A program made the position numbers and the translations under genes. A stretch of 64,000 nucleotides of DNA from Streptomyces sp. Edi4 (GTDB lineage: Bacteria > Actinomycetota > Actinomycetes > Streptomycetales > Streptomycetaceae), in NCBI RefSeq assembly GCF_040253615.1, contig NZ_JBEJGY010000004.1, positions 6,944,001 to 7,008,000 of the forward strand, read 5' to 3'. The notes under the pieces are model-generated. The model saw nothing but the letters and a program-made list of their open reading frames with translations, had not been told where the DNA came from and did no database searches. Positions 7,800 through 15,331 of this stretch are shown piece after piece (position 1 is the first letter of the stretch; each line of letters opens with the position of its first letter).

Positions 7800-8588
7800 A
7801 TGCTCACCACCCGTTATGTCACGGGCTCTCCCAGCTGGTTCGATCTCGGCACACCGGACATGGACGCAGCGGCGGCCTTCTACACGGGCGTGTTCGGCTG
7901 GAGTTTTCAGCCTGGCGGGCCTGAGGTCGGCGGGTACGGCACGTTCCAGGCCGGGGGCAAGACCGTCGCGGGCGGCATGGCGGCCGACCCCGGGCAGGGC
8001 GAGCCCGCCTGGAAGGTGTACTTCCAGACCTCGGACATCGAAGCCACGGCCCGATCCGTCGGGCAGGCCGGGGGTAGCGTCACCGCGCCGCCCATCGACG
8101 TCATGGAGCTCGGCCGCAGCGCTTTCTTCCGGGACCCGGCGGGCGTCGGCTTCGCGGCCTGGCAGCCGCAGCGGATGAACGGCATGGAGGCGGCCGGCGA
8201 CCCCGGCACTCTGGGCTGGGTCGAGCTGTATACCCCGGACGTCAAGGCGGCCACCGAGTTCTACCACGCGGTGTTCGGCTGGGAGACCTCCGAGGTGCCT
8301 TTCCCCGGCGGCACCTATACGACCGTCAACCCCGCCACCGCCGGGCCGGATTCCATGTTCGGCGGCATGGTTCCGTTGGACAACGACGCGGTGGAGGCCG
8401 AGGCGGGCGCCTACTGGATGCCGTACATCGAGGTGGACGACGCCGACGCGACGGCTGCCAGGGCGCGGGAACTCGGCGGCACCGTCCGCATGGCCCCCAT
8501 GGACGTGGCGGGGGTGGGGCGGCTGGGCAGGATCGCCGATCCGTTCGGTGCGCGCATCGCCTTCGTCACGAGTTCGGCGGCGTCCTGA
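7800..8588 (+). CDS. VOC-family protein with two glyoxalase-like domains
   Basis: A 262-residue protein with ATG at 7800 and AAGGAG upstream. It holds two tandem vicinal-oxygen-chelate modules: residues ~10-120 (SWFDLGTPDMDAAAAFYTGV and FRDPAGVGFAAWQP) and ~135-260 (LGWVELYTPDVKAATEFYHA and IADPFGARIAF). Each keeps the paired beta-alpha-beta-beta-beta pattern of glyoxalase/bleomycin-resistance proteins. Substrate and metal use cannot be told from the sequence. The gene stands alone. Close relatives are annotated as glyoxalases or hydroxylases without proven function. Confidence 0.85.
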   Translation: MLTTRYVTGSPSWFDLGTPDMDAAAAFYTGVFGWSFQPGGPEVGGYGTFQAGGKTVAGGMAADPGQGEPAWKVYFQTSDIEATARSVGQAGGSVTAPPIDVMELGRSAFFRDPAGVGFAAWQPQRMNGMEAAGDPGTLGWVELYTPDVKAATEFYHAVFGWETSEVPFPGGTYTTVNPATAGPDSMFGGMVPLDNDAVEAEAGAYWMPYIEVDDADATAARARELGGTVRMAPMDVAGVGRLGRIADPFGARIAFVTSSAAS

Positions 8589-8778
8589 CCGCGGGTCGGG
8601 CGCGGGCCGGGCGGACGTTCCGGCGGAGGCCCCGGCGGTGCCGGGTCCCCAGCGGTGCCGGGTCGGGCGCGGCGGGACCGATACGGCCCGCGACGCCGAC
8701 CGCGCCCCCGGGGTGATCGACGTCGGCGTTCACCGTTCGTTGACCGGACGTTGATCGGCGCCCGGGAGCGTGGCAGAC

Positions 8779-9030
8779 ATGCTGAACAAGACCATCGACA
8801 CCGGCACGGAACTCGCCTGGCAGGAGAACGCGTTGTGCGCGCAGGCCGGGCCCGAGTTCTTCTTCCCGGCACCGGGCAGTTCGACGCGCGAGGCCAAACA
8901 GCTCTGCGGTGCCTGCGAGCAGCGCAAAGCCTGCCTCGAGTACGCTCTGGCCAACGACGAACGGTTCGGAGTGTGGGGCGGCCTCTCCGAGCGGGAACGG
9001 CTCGACCTGCAACGCGCCCGGCAGCGCTGA
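8779..9030 (+). CDS. WhiB-like iron-sulfur transcription factor
   Basis: An 83-residue protein with ATG at 8779 and GGGAG ten bases upstream; a GTG at 8770 is in frame but too close to that site. The four [4Fe-4S] cysteines are at residues 20, 43, 46 and 52 (CGACEQRKAC), followed by the GVWGG turn (64-68) and a basic C-terminal tail (ERERLDLQRARQR). Wbl proteins bind the primary sigma factor and redirect transcription in development, redox or antibiotic responses. I cannot assign the paralogue letter with confidence. The stop codon overlaps an exact GAGAGCGCTCTC copy (9029-9040). Confidence 0.9.
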   Translation: MLNKTIDTGTELAWQENALCAQAGPEFFFPAPGSSTREAKQLCGACEQRKACLEYALANDERFGVWGGLSERERLDLQRARQR

Positions 9031-9040
9031 GAGCGCTCTC
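9029..9040. repeat. GAGAGCGCTCTC palindrome at the end of the WhiB-like gene
   Basis: An exact 12-bp copy that overlaps the last two bases of the stop codon. It lies in the convergent space before the desaturase gene and could act as a short transcription-terminator stem or as an operator. Confidence 0.6.
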
Positions 9041-9249
9041 GGGGCTGCGTCCGCGCCCGCCCCGGCGCCCGCCCCCGCACCTGCCCTAGCCCTTGGCCCT
9101 TCCCGGCGTCCGCCCGCCCGAACGCCTGCCCCAGCGCTTGCCCAGGCCTCCGCCCGGCGCACCCGGACGTACGCCCGAACGCCTGCCCCGACGCACGCCC
9201 GGACAGCACGCCAGGGCGCCGCCGTGTACCCGGCAGCGCCCTCGGAAGA

Positions 9250-10218
9250 TCAGCGACGAGCCGCCATCCGCGCCTTGCGTGCGGCCAGCTTCTCGTCGAA
9301 CTTGGCCGCCTCGGAGTCCAGCCCACCCATGTACATGCCGAGCTCTTCCTGAGCCTTCAGGCCCTCGGGGCCGAGCCCGTCGATCTCCAGGACCCTGAGG
9401 TGGCGCAGCACCGGCTGAAGGACGTCGTCGTGGTGGATGCGCATGTTGTAGATCTCGCCGATCGCCATCTGCGCCGCCGCCCGCTCGAAACCGGGCATGC
9501 CGTGACCGGGCATCCGGAAGTTCACGACGACGTCCCGCACCGACTGCATCGTCAGATCCGGGGCGATCTCGAAGGCCGCTCCGAGCAGATTGCGGTAGAA
9601 GACCATGTGCAGGTTCTCGTCGGTCGCGATGCGCGCCAGCATCCGGTCGCAGACCGGGTCGCCCGACTGATGGCCGGTGTTGCGGTGCGAGACGCGCGTC
9701 GCGAGCTCCTGGAAGGCGACGTAGGCGACCGAGTGCAGCATCGAGTGCCGGTTGTCGGACTCGAAGCCCTCGCTCATGTGCGCCATCCGGAACTGCTCCA
9801 GCTTGTCCGGATCCACCGCGCGCGAGGCGAGCAGGTAGTCGCGCATCACGATGCCGTGCCGGCCCTCCTCGGCGGTCCAGCGGTGAACCCACGTGCCCCA
9901 CGCGCCGTCGCGGCCGAACAGCGAGGCGATCTCGTGGTGGTAGCTCGGCAGATTGTCCTCGGTGAGCAGGTTGACCACCAGGGCGATCTTTCCTATGTCG
10001 GTGACCTTGGACTGCTGCGGGTCCCAGGCCTCGCCGTCCTCGAAGAGGCCGGGGAAGTTACGGGCGTCGGACCAGGGCACGTAGTCGTGCGGCATCCAGT
10101 CCTTGGCGACCTTGAGGTGCCGGTTGAGCTCCTTTTCGACTACCTCTTCCAGCGCGAACAGCAGCCGGGCGTCAGTCCACGCGTCCGAACTGCCGAGGTG
10201 GGGAGAAGTGATCGTCAC
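9250..10218 (-). CDS. Acyl-ACP desaturase (ferritin-like di-iron)
   Basis: A 322-residue protein starting at GTG 10218 (upstream GGAG; the protein begins MTITSPHLGS). Di-iron ligand motifs are visible: an early Glu in ALEEVVEKEL, EEGRHG (EExxH) in WTAEEGRHGIVM, and the second EExxH-like TDENLHMVF (ENLH). This is the stearoyl-ACP desaturase family (DesA1/DesA2 type), which introduces a double bond in acyl-ACP or acyl-CoA. A tandem palindromic operator lies 42-76 bp upstream. It is monocistronic. Membrane-fluidity control is its likely job. Confidence 0.88.
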   Translation of the reverse strand: MTITSPHLGSSDAWTDARLLFALEEVVEKELNRHLKVAKDWMPHDYVPWSDARNFPGLFEDGEAWDPQQSKVTDIGKIALVVNLLTEDNLPSYHHEIASLFGRDGAWGTWVHRWTAEEGRHGIVMRDYLLASRAVDPDKLEQFRMAHMSEGFESDNRHSMLHSVAYVAFQELATRVSHRNTGHQSGDPVCDRMLARIATDENLHMVFYRNLLGAAFEIAPDLTMQSVRDVVVNFRMPGHGMPGFERAAAQMAIGEIYNMRIHHDDVLQPVLRHLRVLEIDGLGPEGLKAQEELGMYMGGLDSEAAKFDEKLAARKARMAARR

Positions 10219-10259
10219 GGGGGTGCTCCAGGGGGACGGAAAAGGGGGACGGCAGGCGT

Positions 10260-10294
10260 ACCTACGCATACGTAGGTTACGAGACCGTAGGTTA
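10260..10294 (-). promoter_or_regulatory. Putative operator upstream of the desaturase gene
   Basis: ACCTACG (10260-10266) and CGTAGGT (10271-10277) form a perfect 7-bp inverted repeat with a 4-nt spacer. A further half-site, CCGTAGGTTA, is at 10285-10294. The location just upstream of the GTG start suggests control by a TetR-type fatty-acid regulator, though the regulator is not in this window. Confidence 0.5.
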
Positions 10295-10486
10295 AGGCGG
10301 CCGTAAGCCCCAGCCAAGTCCGTCCTTCCCTTCGTCCGGTTACGTTCTGTTATAGGCGCAGGCAGGCGAGGTCGAAGGAGCGGCAAGTCACCTCCTCGAA
10401 CGAGGGCATCCTGTGAAGCGAAACACGTGCTGGGCCCATGCGGAAACAAGACGCGCGCGGGGCCCGGCCGGATCGCGTGCGACCCG

Positions 10487-10642
10487 GCCGGGCCCCGCCC
10501 CCGCCCCGTGACAGCCGCCGGGCCCCGCCCCCGCCCCGTGACAGCCGCCGGGCCCCGCCCCCGCCCCGTGACAGCCGCCGGGCCCCGCCCCCGCCCCGTG
10601 ACAGCCGCCGGGCCCCGCCCCCGCCCCGTGACAGCCGCCGGG
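10487..10642. repeat. 30-bp tandem repeat, about five copies
   Basis: Four perfect 30-bp units (10501-10620, each containing CCGTGACAGCCGCC) are flanked by partial units on both sides. They are embedded in further GC-rich degenerate sequence up to the ABC-F stop. It is intergenic (10219-10759). The period is a multiple of three, so it creates long but meaningless open frames on both strands. Confidence 0.9.
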
Positions 10643-10759
10643 CGGCGGCCGACCCGGCGTACCCCCCGGCGGCCGACCCGGCGCACCGCCCGGCGGCCGC
10701 CAGCTCAGCGCACCGCCCGACAGCGCCCGGCTCAGCGCACGCCCCGGGCGCCGCCCGGC

Positions 10760-12400
10760 TCAGCGCACCGCCAGACCGTCCCTGACCGCTTCCGCCGTCG
10801 TGTCGGTGAGTTTCCCGTCGAGCAGCAGCCAGCGGGTTACGCCGATCGACTCCAGGAACGGCACGTCGTGGCTCGCCACGACGAGCGCGCCCTCATAGGC
10901 TTCGAGCGCGGCCTTGAGAGCGCTCACACTGGCCATGTCCAGGTTGTTGGTCGGCTCGTCCAGCATCAGCAGCCGGGGCGCGGGCTCCGCCAGGAGTAGC
11001 GCGGCGAGCGTGGCCCGAAAGCGCTCTCCGCCCGAGAGGGTCCCCGCCGGCCGTTCCGCCCGCGCCCCCTTGAACAAGAACCGGGCCAGCCGCGCCCGGA
11101 TCGCGTTGTCGGTGGCTCCGGGGGCATGGCGGGCCACGTTCTCCACCACGCTCGCAGCGTCGTCGAGTACGTCCAGACGCTGGGGCAGGAAGCGCAGCGG
11201 CACATGGACCTCCGCCTCGCCTGCCACCGGCTCCAGCTGTCCGGCGAGCGTTCTGAGCAACGTGGTCTTGCCCGCTCCGTTCCGCCCGACCAGCGCGATC
11301 CGCTCGGGGCCGCGCACATCGAGTTCGCCCTCCACTCGCGCCCCGTAGGCAAGACGAAGGTCCCTCAGGGTCAGGACCCTGCGGCCCGGGTGCACCGTGG
11401 TGAGCGGCAACTCGATCCGGATCTCCTCGTCGTCACGTACGGCCTCCGCCGCATGGCCGAGGCGTTCGCGCGCCTGGTCGAGGCGTTCGGTCTGCAGGAC
11501 GCGGTGTTTGCCCGCCGACACCTGCGCCTCGCGCCGGCGGTTGTTGGCGACGATCCGCGGCACCACCTTGTTGTCGTAGCTCTGCTGGCCATAGCGCTGA
11601 CGCCGCGCCAGTTTGACCTGTGCTTCGGTCAGTTCACGCTTTTGGCGCTGGACATCGGCCTCAGCCACTCGCACCATCCGTTCGGCCGCCTCCTGTTCGG
11701 CCCGCAGTGCCTCCTCGTACGCCGTGAAGTTGCCGCCGTACCATGCGAGTTGCCCCTCGCGCAGGTCGGCGATGCGGTCCACCCGGTCCAGGAGCTCCCG
11801 GTCGTGGCTGACCACGAGGAGCACCCCGTTCCAGGAGTCGACGGCGTCGTACAGGCGTCGCCGGGCGGGCAGGTCCAGATTGTTCGTCGGCTCGTCGAGC
11901 AGCAGGACATCGGGGCGCTTCAGCAGCAGTGCGGCCAGGCGCAGCAGCACCGACTCGCCGCCCGAGAGTTCGCCGATCGTGCGGTCCAGGCCGATGGCGC
12001 CGAGACCGAGCTGGTCGAGTGCGGCCCGGGCGCGCTCCTCGACGTCCCAGGCGTCGCCCACCGTCTCGAAGTGCCGCTCGTCCGCGTCGCCGCCCTCGAT
12101 GGCGTGCAGCGCGGCGCGTACCGCGTCGATGCCCAGGGCCTCGTCCACCCGTGAGGTGGTGTCCAGGACCAGGTTCTGCGGCAGGTATCCGACCTCGCCC
12201 GCCGTCCTGATCGACCCCGAGCTCGGGGTCAGGGAGCCCGCGACGAGCTTCAACAGGGTTGACTTTCCTGACCCGTTGAGGCCGACGAGGCCGGTGCGGC
12301 CGGGACCGACGGCGAGCTGGAGGTCCTCGAAGACGGGCGTGCCGTCTGGCCACGCGAAGGACAGCGCGGGGGAGCTGATCTGGAGGGGGGAAGATGACAT
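10760..12400 (-). CDS. ABC-F ATPase, antibiotic-resistance (ribosome protection) type
   Basis: A 546-residue protein; start ATG 12400 (MSSSPLQISSPALSF). It has two ABC domains and no membrane segments. Walker A motifs are GLNGSGKST (N-terminal) and GRNGAGKTT (~residue 345); signatures are LSGGESVLL and LSGGERFRA; Walker B motifs are LLLDEPTNNLD and LMLDEPTNNLD. A charged ~100-residue interdomain linker, rich in Arg/Gln/Glu, includes KLARRQRYGQQSYDNKVV, as in ARE ABC-F proteins that push macrolides, lincosamides or similar drugs off the ribosome. The 5' region carries a leader peptide and alternative hairpins, which supports drug-induced expression. The antibiotic class is not determinable here. 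Confidence 0.87.
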   Translation of the reverse strand: MSSSPLQISSPALSFAWPDGTPVFEDLQLAVGPGRTGLVGLNGSGKSTLLKLVAGSLTPSSGSIRTAGEVGYLPQNLVLDTTSRVDEALGIDAVRAALHAIEGGDADERHFETVGDAWDVEERARAALDQLGLGAIGLDRTIGELSGGESVLLRLAALLLKRPDVLLLDEPTNNLDLPARRRLYDAVDSWNGVLLVVSHDRELLDRVDRIADLREGQLAWYGGNFTAYEEALRAEQEAAERMVRVAEADVQRQKRELTEAQVKLARRQRYGQQSYDNKVVPRIVANNRRREAQVSAGKHRVLQTERLDQARERLGHAAEAVRDDEEIRIELPLTTVHPGRRVLTLRDLRLAYGARVEGELDVRGPERIALVGRNGAGKTTLLRTLAGQLEPVAGEAEVHVPLRFLPQRLDVLDDAASVVENVARHAPGATDNAIRARLARFLFKGARAERPAGTLSGGERFRATLAALLLAEPAPRLLMLDEPTNNLDMASVSALKAALEAYEGALVVASHDVPFLESIGVTRWLLLDGKLTDTTAEAVRDGLAVR

Positions 12401-12447
12401 GCGGGTCTCCCGGTTGCGGGGAAGAGGAATGCGGGCAACGGGGGTTC

Positions 12448-12560
12448 TGAGACACCGCTCAGGGCACGAAGAAGGCCCTGGTCGTCTGGGGGACATGGCT
12501 CGGAGGCAGAGGTCACACCGGACGCGCCGCACGGAAGGGAGTGCGCGTGGCGGTGTCTCA
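12448..12560 (-). promoter_or_regulatory. Candidate ribosome-mediated attenuator of the ABC-F gene
   Basis: In the transcript the arm 12550-12560 can pair perfectly (11 bp) with 12448-12458. It can instead join a nearer stem in which 12541-12555 pairs imperfectly with 12516-12532 around an 8-nt loop. The leader-peptide stop codon (12558-12560) lies inside the shared arm, so ribosome position would choose the structure. Two smaller hairpins also lie near 12446-12475. Confidence 0.55.
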
Positions 12561-12590
12561 GGGCCTCAGACGAGCAACGTCCTGCTCCAT
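12558..12590 (-). CDS. Leader peptide MEQDVARLRP upstream of ABC-F
   Basis: A 10-codon reading frame (ATG at 12588-12590, TGA at 12558-12560) lies about 160 nt before the ABC-F start and 20-25 nt after the predicted transcription start. It contains Arg-Leu-Arg, the +X+ type sequence at which macrolide-bound ribosomes stall in erm leader peptides. It has no strong Shine-Dalgarno sequence, so translation may start close to the 5' end. Confidence 0.5.
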   Translation of the reverse strand: MEQDVARLRP

Positions 12591-12614
12591 TCGACGACAA
12601 CAGGGCCAGTCACG

Positions 12615-12644
12615 AACGTACGCCGCCGCCCGGCGCACGGGCAA
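12615..12644 (-). promoter_or_regulatory. Putative promoter of the ABC-F gene
   Basis: On the reverse strand there is a -35 TTGCCC (12639-12644) and a -10 TACGTT (12615-12620) with an 18-bp spacer. An AT-rich TTAAATGG patch lies just upstream of the -35 box. WhiB7/WblC-dependent promoters have such an AT-rich patch next to the -35 box, so WblC control is a reasonable hypothesis. The region 12650-12720 upstream is only GC-rich simple repeats. Confidence 0.45.
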
Positions 12645-12809
12645 ACCATTTAACGGCCGGCGTCGGCAGGCCGGGCGGCGGGCCGGGCGGCGGGCCGGGC
12701 GGCAGGCAGGGAGCCGGGGGAGCCGGGAAGGCCGGGAGATCCGGGGCACCGCCCGGCCGGGCAGGATCGGAGACGGAGCGGGAGGGGGCGCCGGCCCCGG
12801 CGGATCTGT

Positions 12810-13226
12810 TCAGCAGGCGTCGCGCAGCAGGACGGCCAAGTCCTTGTCCAGATCGAGGTACTGGTGCTCACGGCCGGCCGGCACCAGGAGCTGGGCGCGC
12901 TGGAGGAAGCGGCGGACCTCGGAAGTGCGGATGTGCACCATGGCGACGCCCTCACGGGCGTGGAACTCCAGGACGGTGCGGTCGTAACCGTAGGGGCGCA
13001 CCCGTACGTCGCCGACCCCCGAGGGGGTGTCGACGCCCGCTTCGAGCAGTTCGCGGGCGAACTCCCAGGAGACGTCGGTGCCTTCCAGGGTGGCAGGCGC
13101 CGGGAAGGCCATCCGCACGGCGAAGGGATCATCGGGGTCGTAGCGCAGTGTCGCGGGCACGGTCTCCATGCGGGGCGCGGACGCGATCAGGCGTACCTGG
13201 ACGGGCTGCTCGATGACGGTGGACAA
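12810..13226 (-). CDS. ssgD: SsgA-family sporulation/cell-division protein, SsgD-like
   Basis: A 138-residue protein beginning MSTVIEQPVQVRLIAS. The SsgA-like (SALP) hallmarks are present: LRYDPDDPFAVRMAF, WEFARELLEAGVDTPSGVGD, VRVRPYGYDRTVLEFHA and the ending LDLDKDLAVLLRDAC. SALPs are sporulating-actinomycete proteins that control septum-site selection and wall remodelling. The N-terminus and C-terminus resemble my recollection of SsgD, which acts on lateral wall integrity; the letter assignment rests on that memory and should be treated as likely, not proven. It is monocistronic. Confidence 0.8.
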   Translation of the reverse strand: MSTVIEQPVQVRLIASAPRMETVPATLRYDPDDPFAVRMAFPAPATLEGTDVSWEFARELLEAGVDTPSGVGDVRVRPYGYDRTVLEFHAREGVAMVHIRTSEVRRFLQRAQLLVPAGREHQYLDLDKDLAVLLRDAC

Positions 13227-13592
13227 AGCCCTGCTCCCTCAGCCTCGGGGGTTCTCTCCTGCCGCCCGGAGAGACGTCGAAACGCAGTGTTGCGTGCACC
13301 GGAGGTTCACGTGACCTGCGTCACTGCCGACCGTCAACGCGCGGCGCGCGAGGCACATTGGTCGTCATGGCGCTGGTTCCCCCTATCACTCCAGCCACAC
13401 TGGATCACTCGCGTCTCGTATGGCTCAACGGCTGGCCCCTCGTTTCCCCTCGTTGTCCCTCGTTGTCCCTCCTTGCACAGTGGACTTCAGTGAGTGGTGC
13501 GCGATTGCCTTACGCCCCGCCGCTCGGTCGCCGGGGGCCTGCGGCGTACGCACTCTGGACGGGCGAGTGGGGCTGGGCTAGCTTCCGACGCC
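13227..13592. promoter_or_regulatory. Divergent intergenic region with BldD-like dyad
   Basis: The gap separates ssgD (reverse) from the BNR-repeat gene (forward). It contains AGGTTCACGTGACCT (imperfect dyad around CACGTG, 13303-13317) overlapping GTGAC-CTGC-GTCAC (13311-13324). The latter resembles the BldD consensus AGTGA-n-TCACC and lies about 90 bp before the ssgD start. Short direct repeats of CCCTCGTTGT occur near 13445. No other gene is seen. Confidence 0.4.
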
Positions 13593-14666
13593 ATGAGGTC
13601 CATGGGGAAGACGCGACGCATGCTGTCGGCGGGGGCGGGCGCGCTGGCGCTCGCGGCCGCGCTGGCGGTGCCGGCCCAGGCGCACGAACACCGCACGCCC
13701 GGCTGGCAGATGAAGGACACCGCGAGTGACGCCCGCTTCCGGGGGCTCGCCGCCGTCAGCCGGTCCACCGCCTGGGTGGCCGGGACCAAGGGCACGGTCC
13801 TGCGGACCCTGGACGGCGGCCGCACCTGGAAGAACGTCTCCCCGCCCGGCGCGGCCGGTCTCGAATTCCGCGACGTCGAGGCGTTCGACGCCCGGCGCGC
13901 CGTGGTGCTGGCCATCGGCGAGGGCGAGGCGTCCCGGGTCTATCGCACCGAGGACGGCGGAGTCACCTGGAGCGAATCGTTTCGCAACACCGACCCGAAG
14001 GCGTTCTACGACTGCCTGACGTTCTTCGACCCCCGGCACGGCCTGGCGATGAGCGACCCCGTCGACGGCAAGTACCGCATCCTGTCCACCGCGGACGGCG
14101 GCCGATCCTGGAAGGTCCTGCCAAGCCGCGGGATGCCGGCCGCCGAGCCCGGCGAGGCGGGCTTCGCCGCGAGTGGCCAGTGTCTGGTGGCCTCCGGACC
14201 GAGGGACGTGTGGCTGGCCACGGGAGGCGGCGCCACCGGACGCGTGCTGCACTCCGGCGACCGGGGTCTGACCTGGACCGCGGCGGAGGCGGGCATCGAC
14301 GCGGGCGACCCGGCCCGTGGGGTGTTCGGGCTCGCCTTCCGCGATCGTACGCACGGTATCGCGGTCGGTGGCGACTACCGGGCGGGACAGCCGTCACCGA
14401 GGGCCGCGGCGGTCACCGGGGACGGCGGCCGGCACTGGGACCCGGCGGCAACGCCCGTGGCCGGCTACCGCTCGGGCGTCGCCTGGCTCCCGCACACCCG
14501 GGCGTCCGCGCTCGCCGTCGGACCGACCGGCACCGACGTGACCCGCGACGGCGGCCGCACCTGGACCACGGTGGACACCGGTTCGTACGACACGGCCGAC
14601 TGCGCCCACGACGGCGGCTGCTGGGCCGCCGGCGAGCAGGGCCGGGTGGCGCGGCTCACGGACTAG
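13593..14666 (+). CDS. Secreted BNR/Ycf48-like beta-propeller protein
   Basis: A 357-residue protein from ATG 13593. A twin-basic signal-peptide-like start (MRSMGKTRRMLSAGAGALAL) ends near AQAHEH. The rest is built of repeated propeller blades with Asp-box-like turns: RTLDGGRTWKN, RTEDGGVTWSE, STADGGRSWKV, HSGDRGLTWTA, VTGDGGRHWDP and TRDGGRTWTT. This is the fold of sialidase BNR repeats and photosystem assembly factor Ycf48. No catalytic residues of sialidases are evident, so a binding or scaffolding role outside the cell is more likely; such proteins are often called oxidoreductases by mistake. TAGCTT 8 nt before the ATG may be the -10 of a leaderless promoter. Confidence 0.82.
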   Translation: MRSMGKTRRMLSAGAGALALAAALAVPAQAHEHRTPGWQMKDTASDARFRGLAAVSRSTAWVAGTKGTVLRTLDGGRTWKNVSPPGAAGLEFRDVEAFDARRAVVLAIGEGEASRVYRTEDGGVTWSESFRNTDPKAFYDCLTFFDPRHGLAMSDPVDGKYRILSTADGGRSWKVLPSRGMPAAEPGEAGFAASGQCLVASGPRDVWLATGGGATGRVLHSGDRGLTWTAAEAGIDAGDPARGVFGLAFRDRTHGIAVGGDYRAGQPSPRAAAVTGDGGRHWDPAATPVAGYRSGVAWLPHTRASALAVGPTGTDVTRDGGRTWTTVDTGSYDTADCAHDGGCWAAGEQGRVARLTD

Positions 14667-14758
14667 AGGAGCGCTCACGCGCCGGGCGGGCGCCAACGCA
14701 CTGGACGGGCGCTCGCGGATTGGCCCGGTGCATACGGGCCATATGCGGGCGTACGCGA

Positions 14759-15058
14759 CTAGACGGGCAACGTCTGCTGGTACGAGGCGAGTTCGGGGGC
14801 GACCTTGGTCGCGATGAACTCGGTGATCGTGTAAGCGCATACGCCGTTGACGAGGAAGGGGTCGTCGGCGACGAGCCGTTCCATGGCGGCGCGGTCGTCG
14901 CCCACAGCCAGGATGATCCCGCCGTCGCGCGGCTCCTTTCGGCCCGACGCGATGAAGACGCCGGCCTCGTAATGGCCGTTGAGCCAGGTGACATGGGCGT
15001 CGAGCAGCGCGTCGACGCGGTCCAGAGGGGCGGTGTAGGTCAGCTCGAGTATGAACAT
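14759..15058 (-). CDS. YciI-family protein
   Basis: A 99-residue protein (MFILELTYTAPLDRVDALLD). The conserved YciI features are present: DAHVTWLNGHYEAGVFIASG (the His and the following helix), KEPRDGGIILA, and the DPFLVNGVCAYTITEF segment with the family's DPF motif. YciI proteins have a ferredoxin-like dimeric fold with an Asp-His pair near a pocket; the function is unknown apart from a few dehalogenase-like or muconolactone-isomerase-like members. TAATCT ends 7 nt upstream of the ATG (15066-15071 on this strand) with no Shine-Dalgarno sequence, suggesting a leaderless transcript. Confidence 0.88.
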   Translation of the reverse strand: MFILELTYTAPLDRVDALLDAHVTWLNGHYEAGVFIASGRKEPRDGGIILAVGDDRAAMERLVADDPFLVNGVCAYTITEFIATKVAPELASYQQTLPV

Positions 15059-15318
15059 GATCGCCAGATTACGCGCAGCCCGAGGGGCGGCTCGGGGGCG
15101 GTCCGGAACAAAGCCCGGGCCGTAGGCCCGCGTTCGTCGCCGGGCGCTTCGTTGGCCGCACCTGCGTGGCGCCCGGGTCCGTCGTGCTTACGCGCCTGCG
15201 TCAACCGCACCTGCGCGCCCGGGTCCGTCACACCTGCGCGTCCCCGTCCGCCACACGCCCTTCGCTCGCCGCCCACGGCCTGCGGACGGCCGAAAAAGGG
15301 GCGTCCCGGCGCAGCACC

Positions 15319-15324
15319 TAAGGT
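15319..15324 (+). promoter_or_regulatory. Putative -10 box of a leaderless promoter (nfi)
   Basis: TAAGGT ends 7 nt before the ATG at 15332. The spacing matches that before the genes at 6105, 15058 (reverse) and 42231 (reverse). Confidence 0.4.
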
Positions 15325-15331
15325 GGGCGCC

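Noticed and set aside
10427..10999. Long open frames through the 30-bp repeat on both strands
   Set aside because: A 30-bp unit keeps any frame open; the frames have repetitive, low-complexity products and overlap the ABC-F gene.
12401..12532. N-terminal extension of the ABC-F protein to an upstream in-frame start
   Set aside because: The extension has no family similarity and runs through the attenuator hairpins; ATG 12400 matches the start of the conserved domain.
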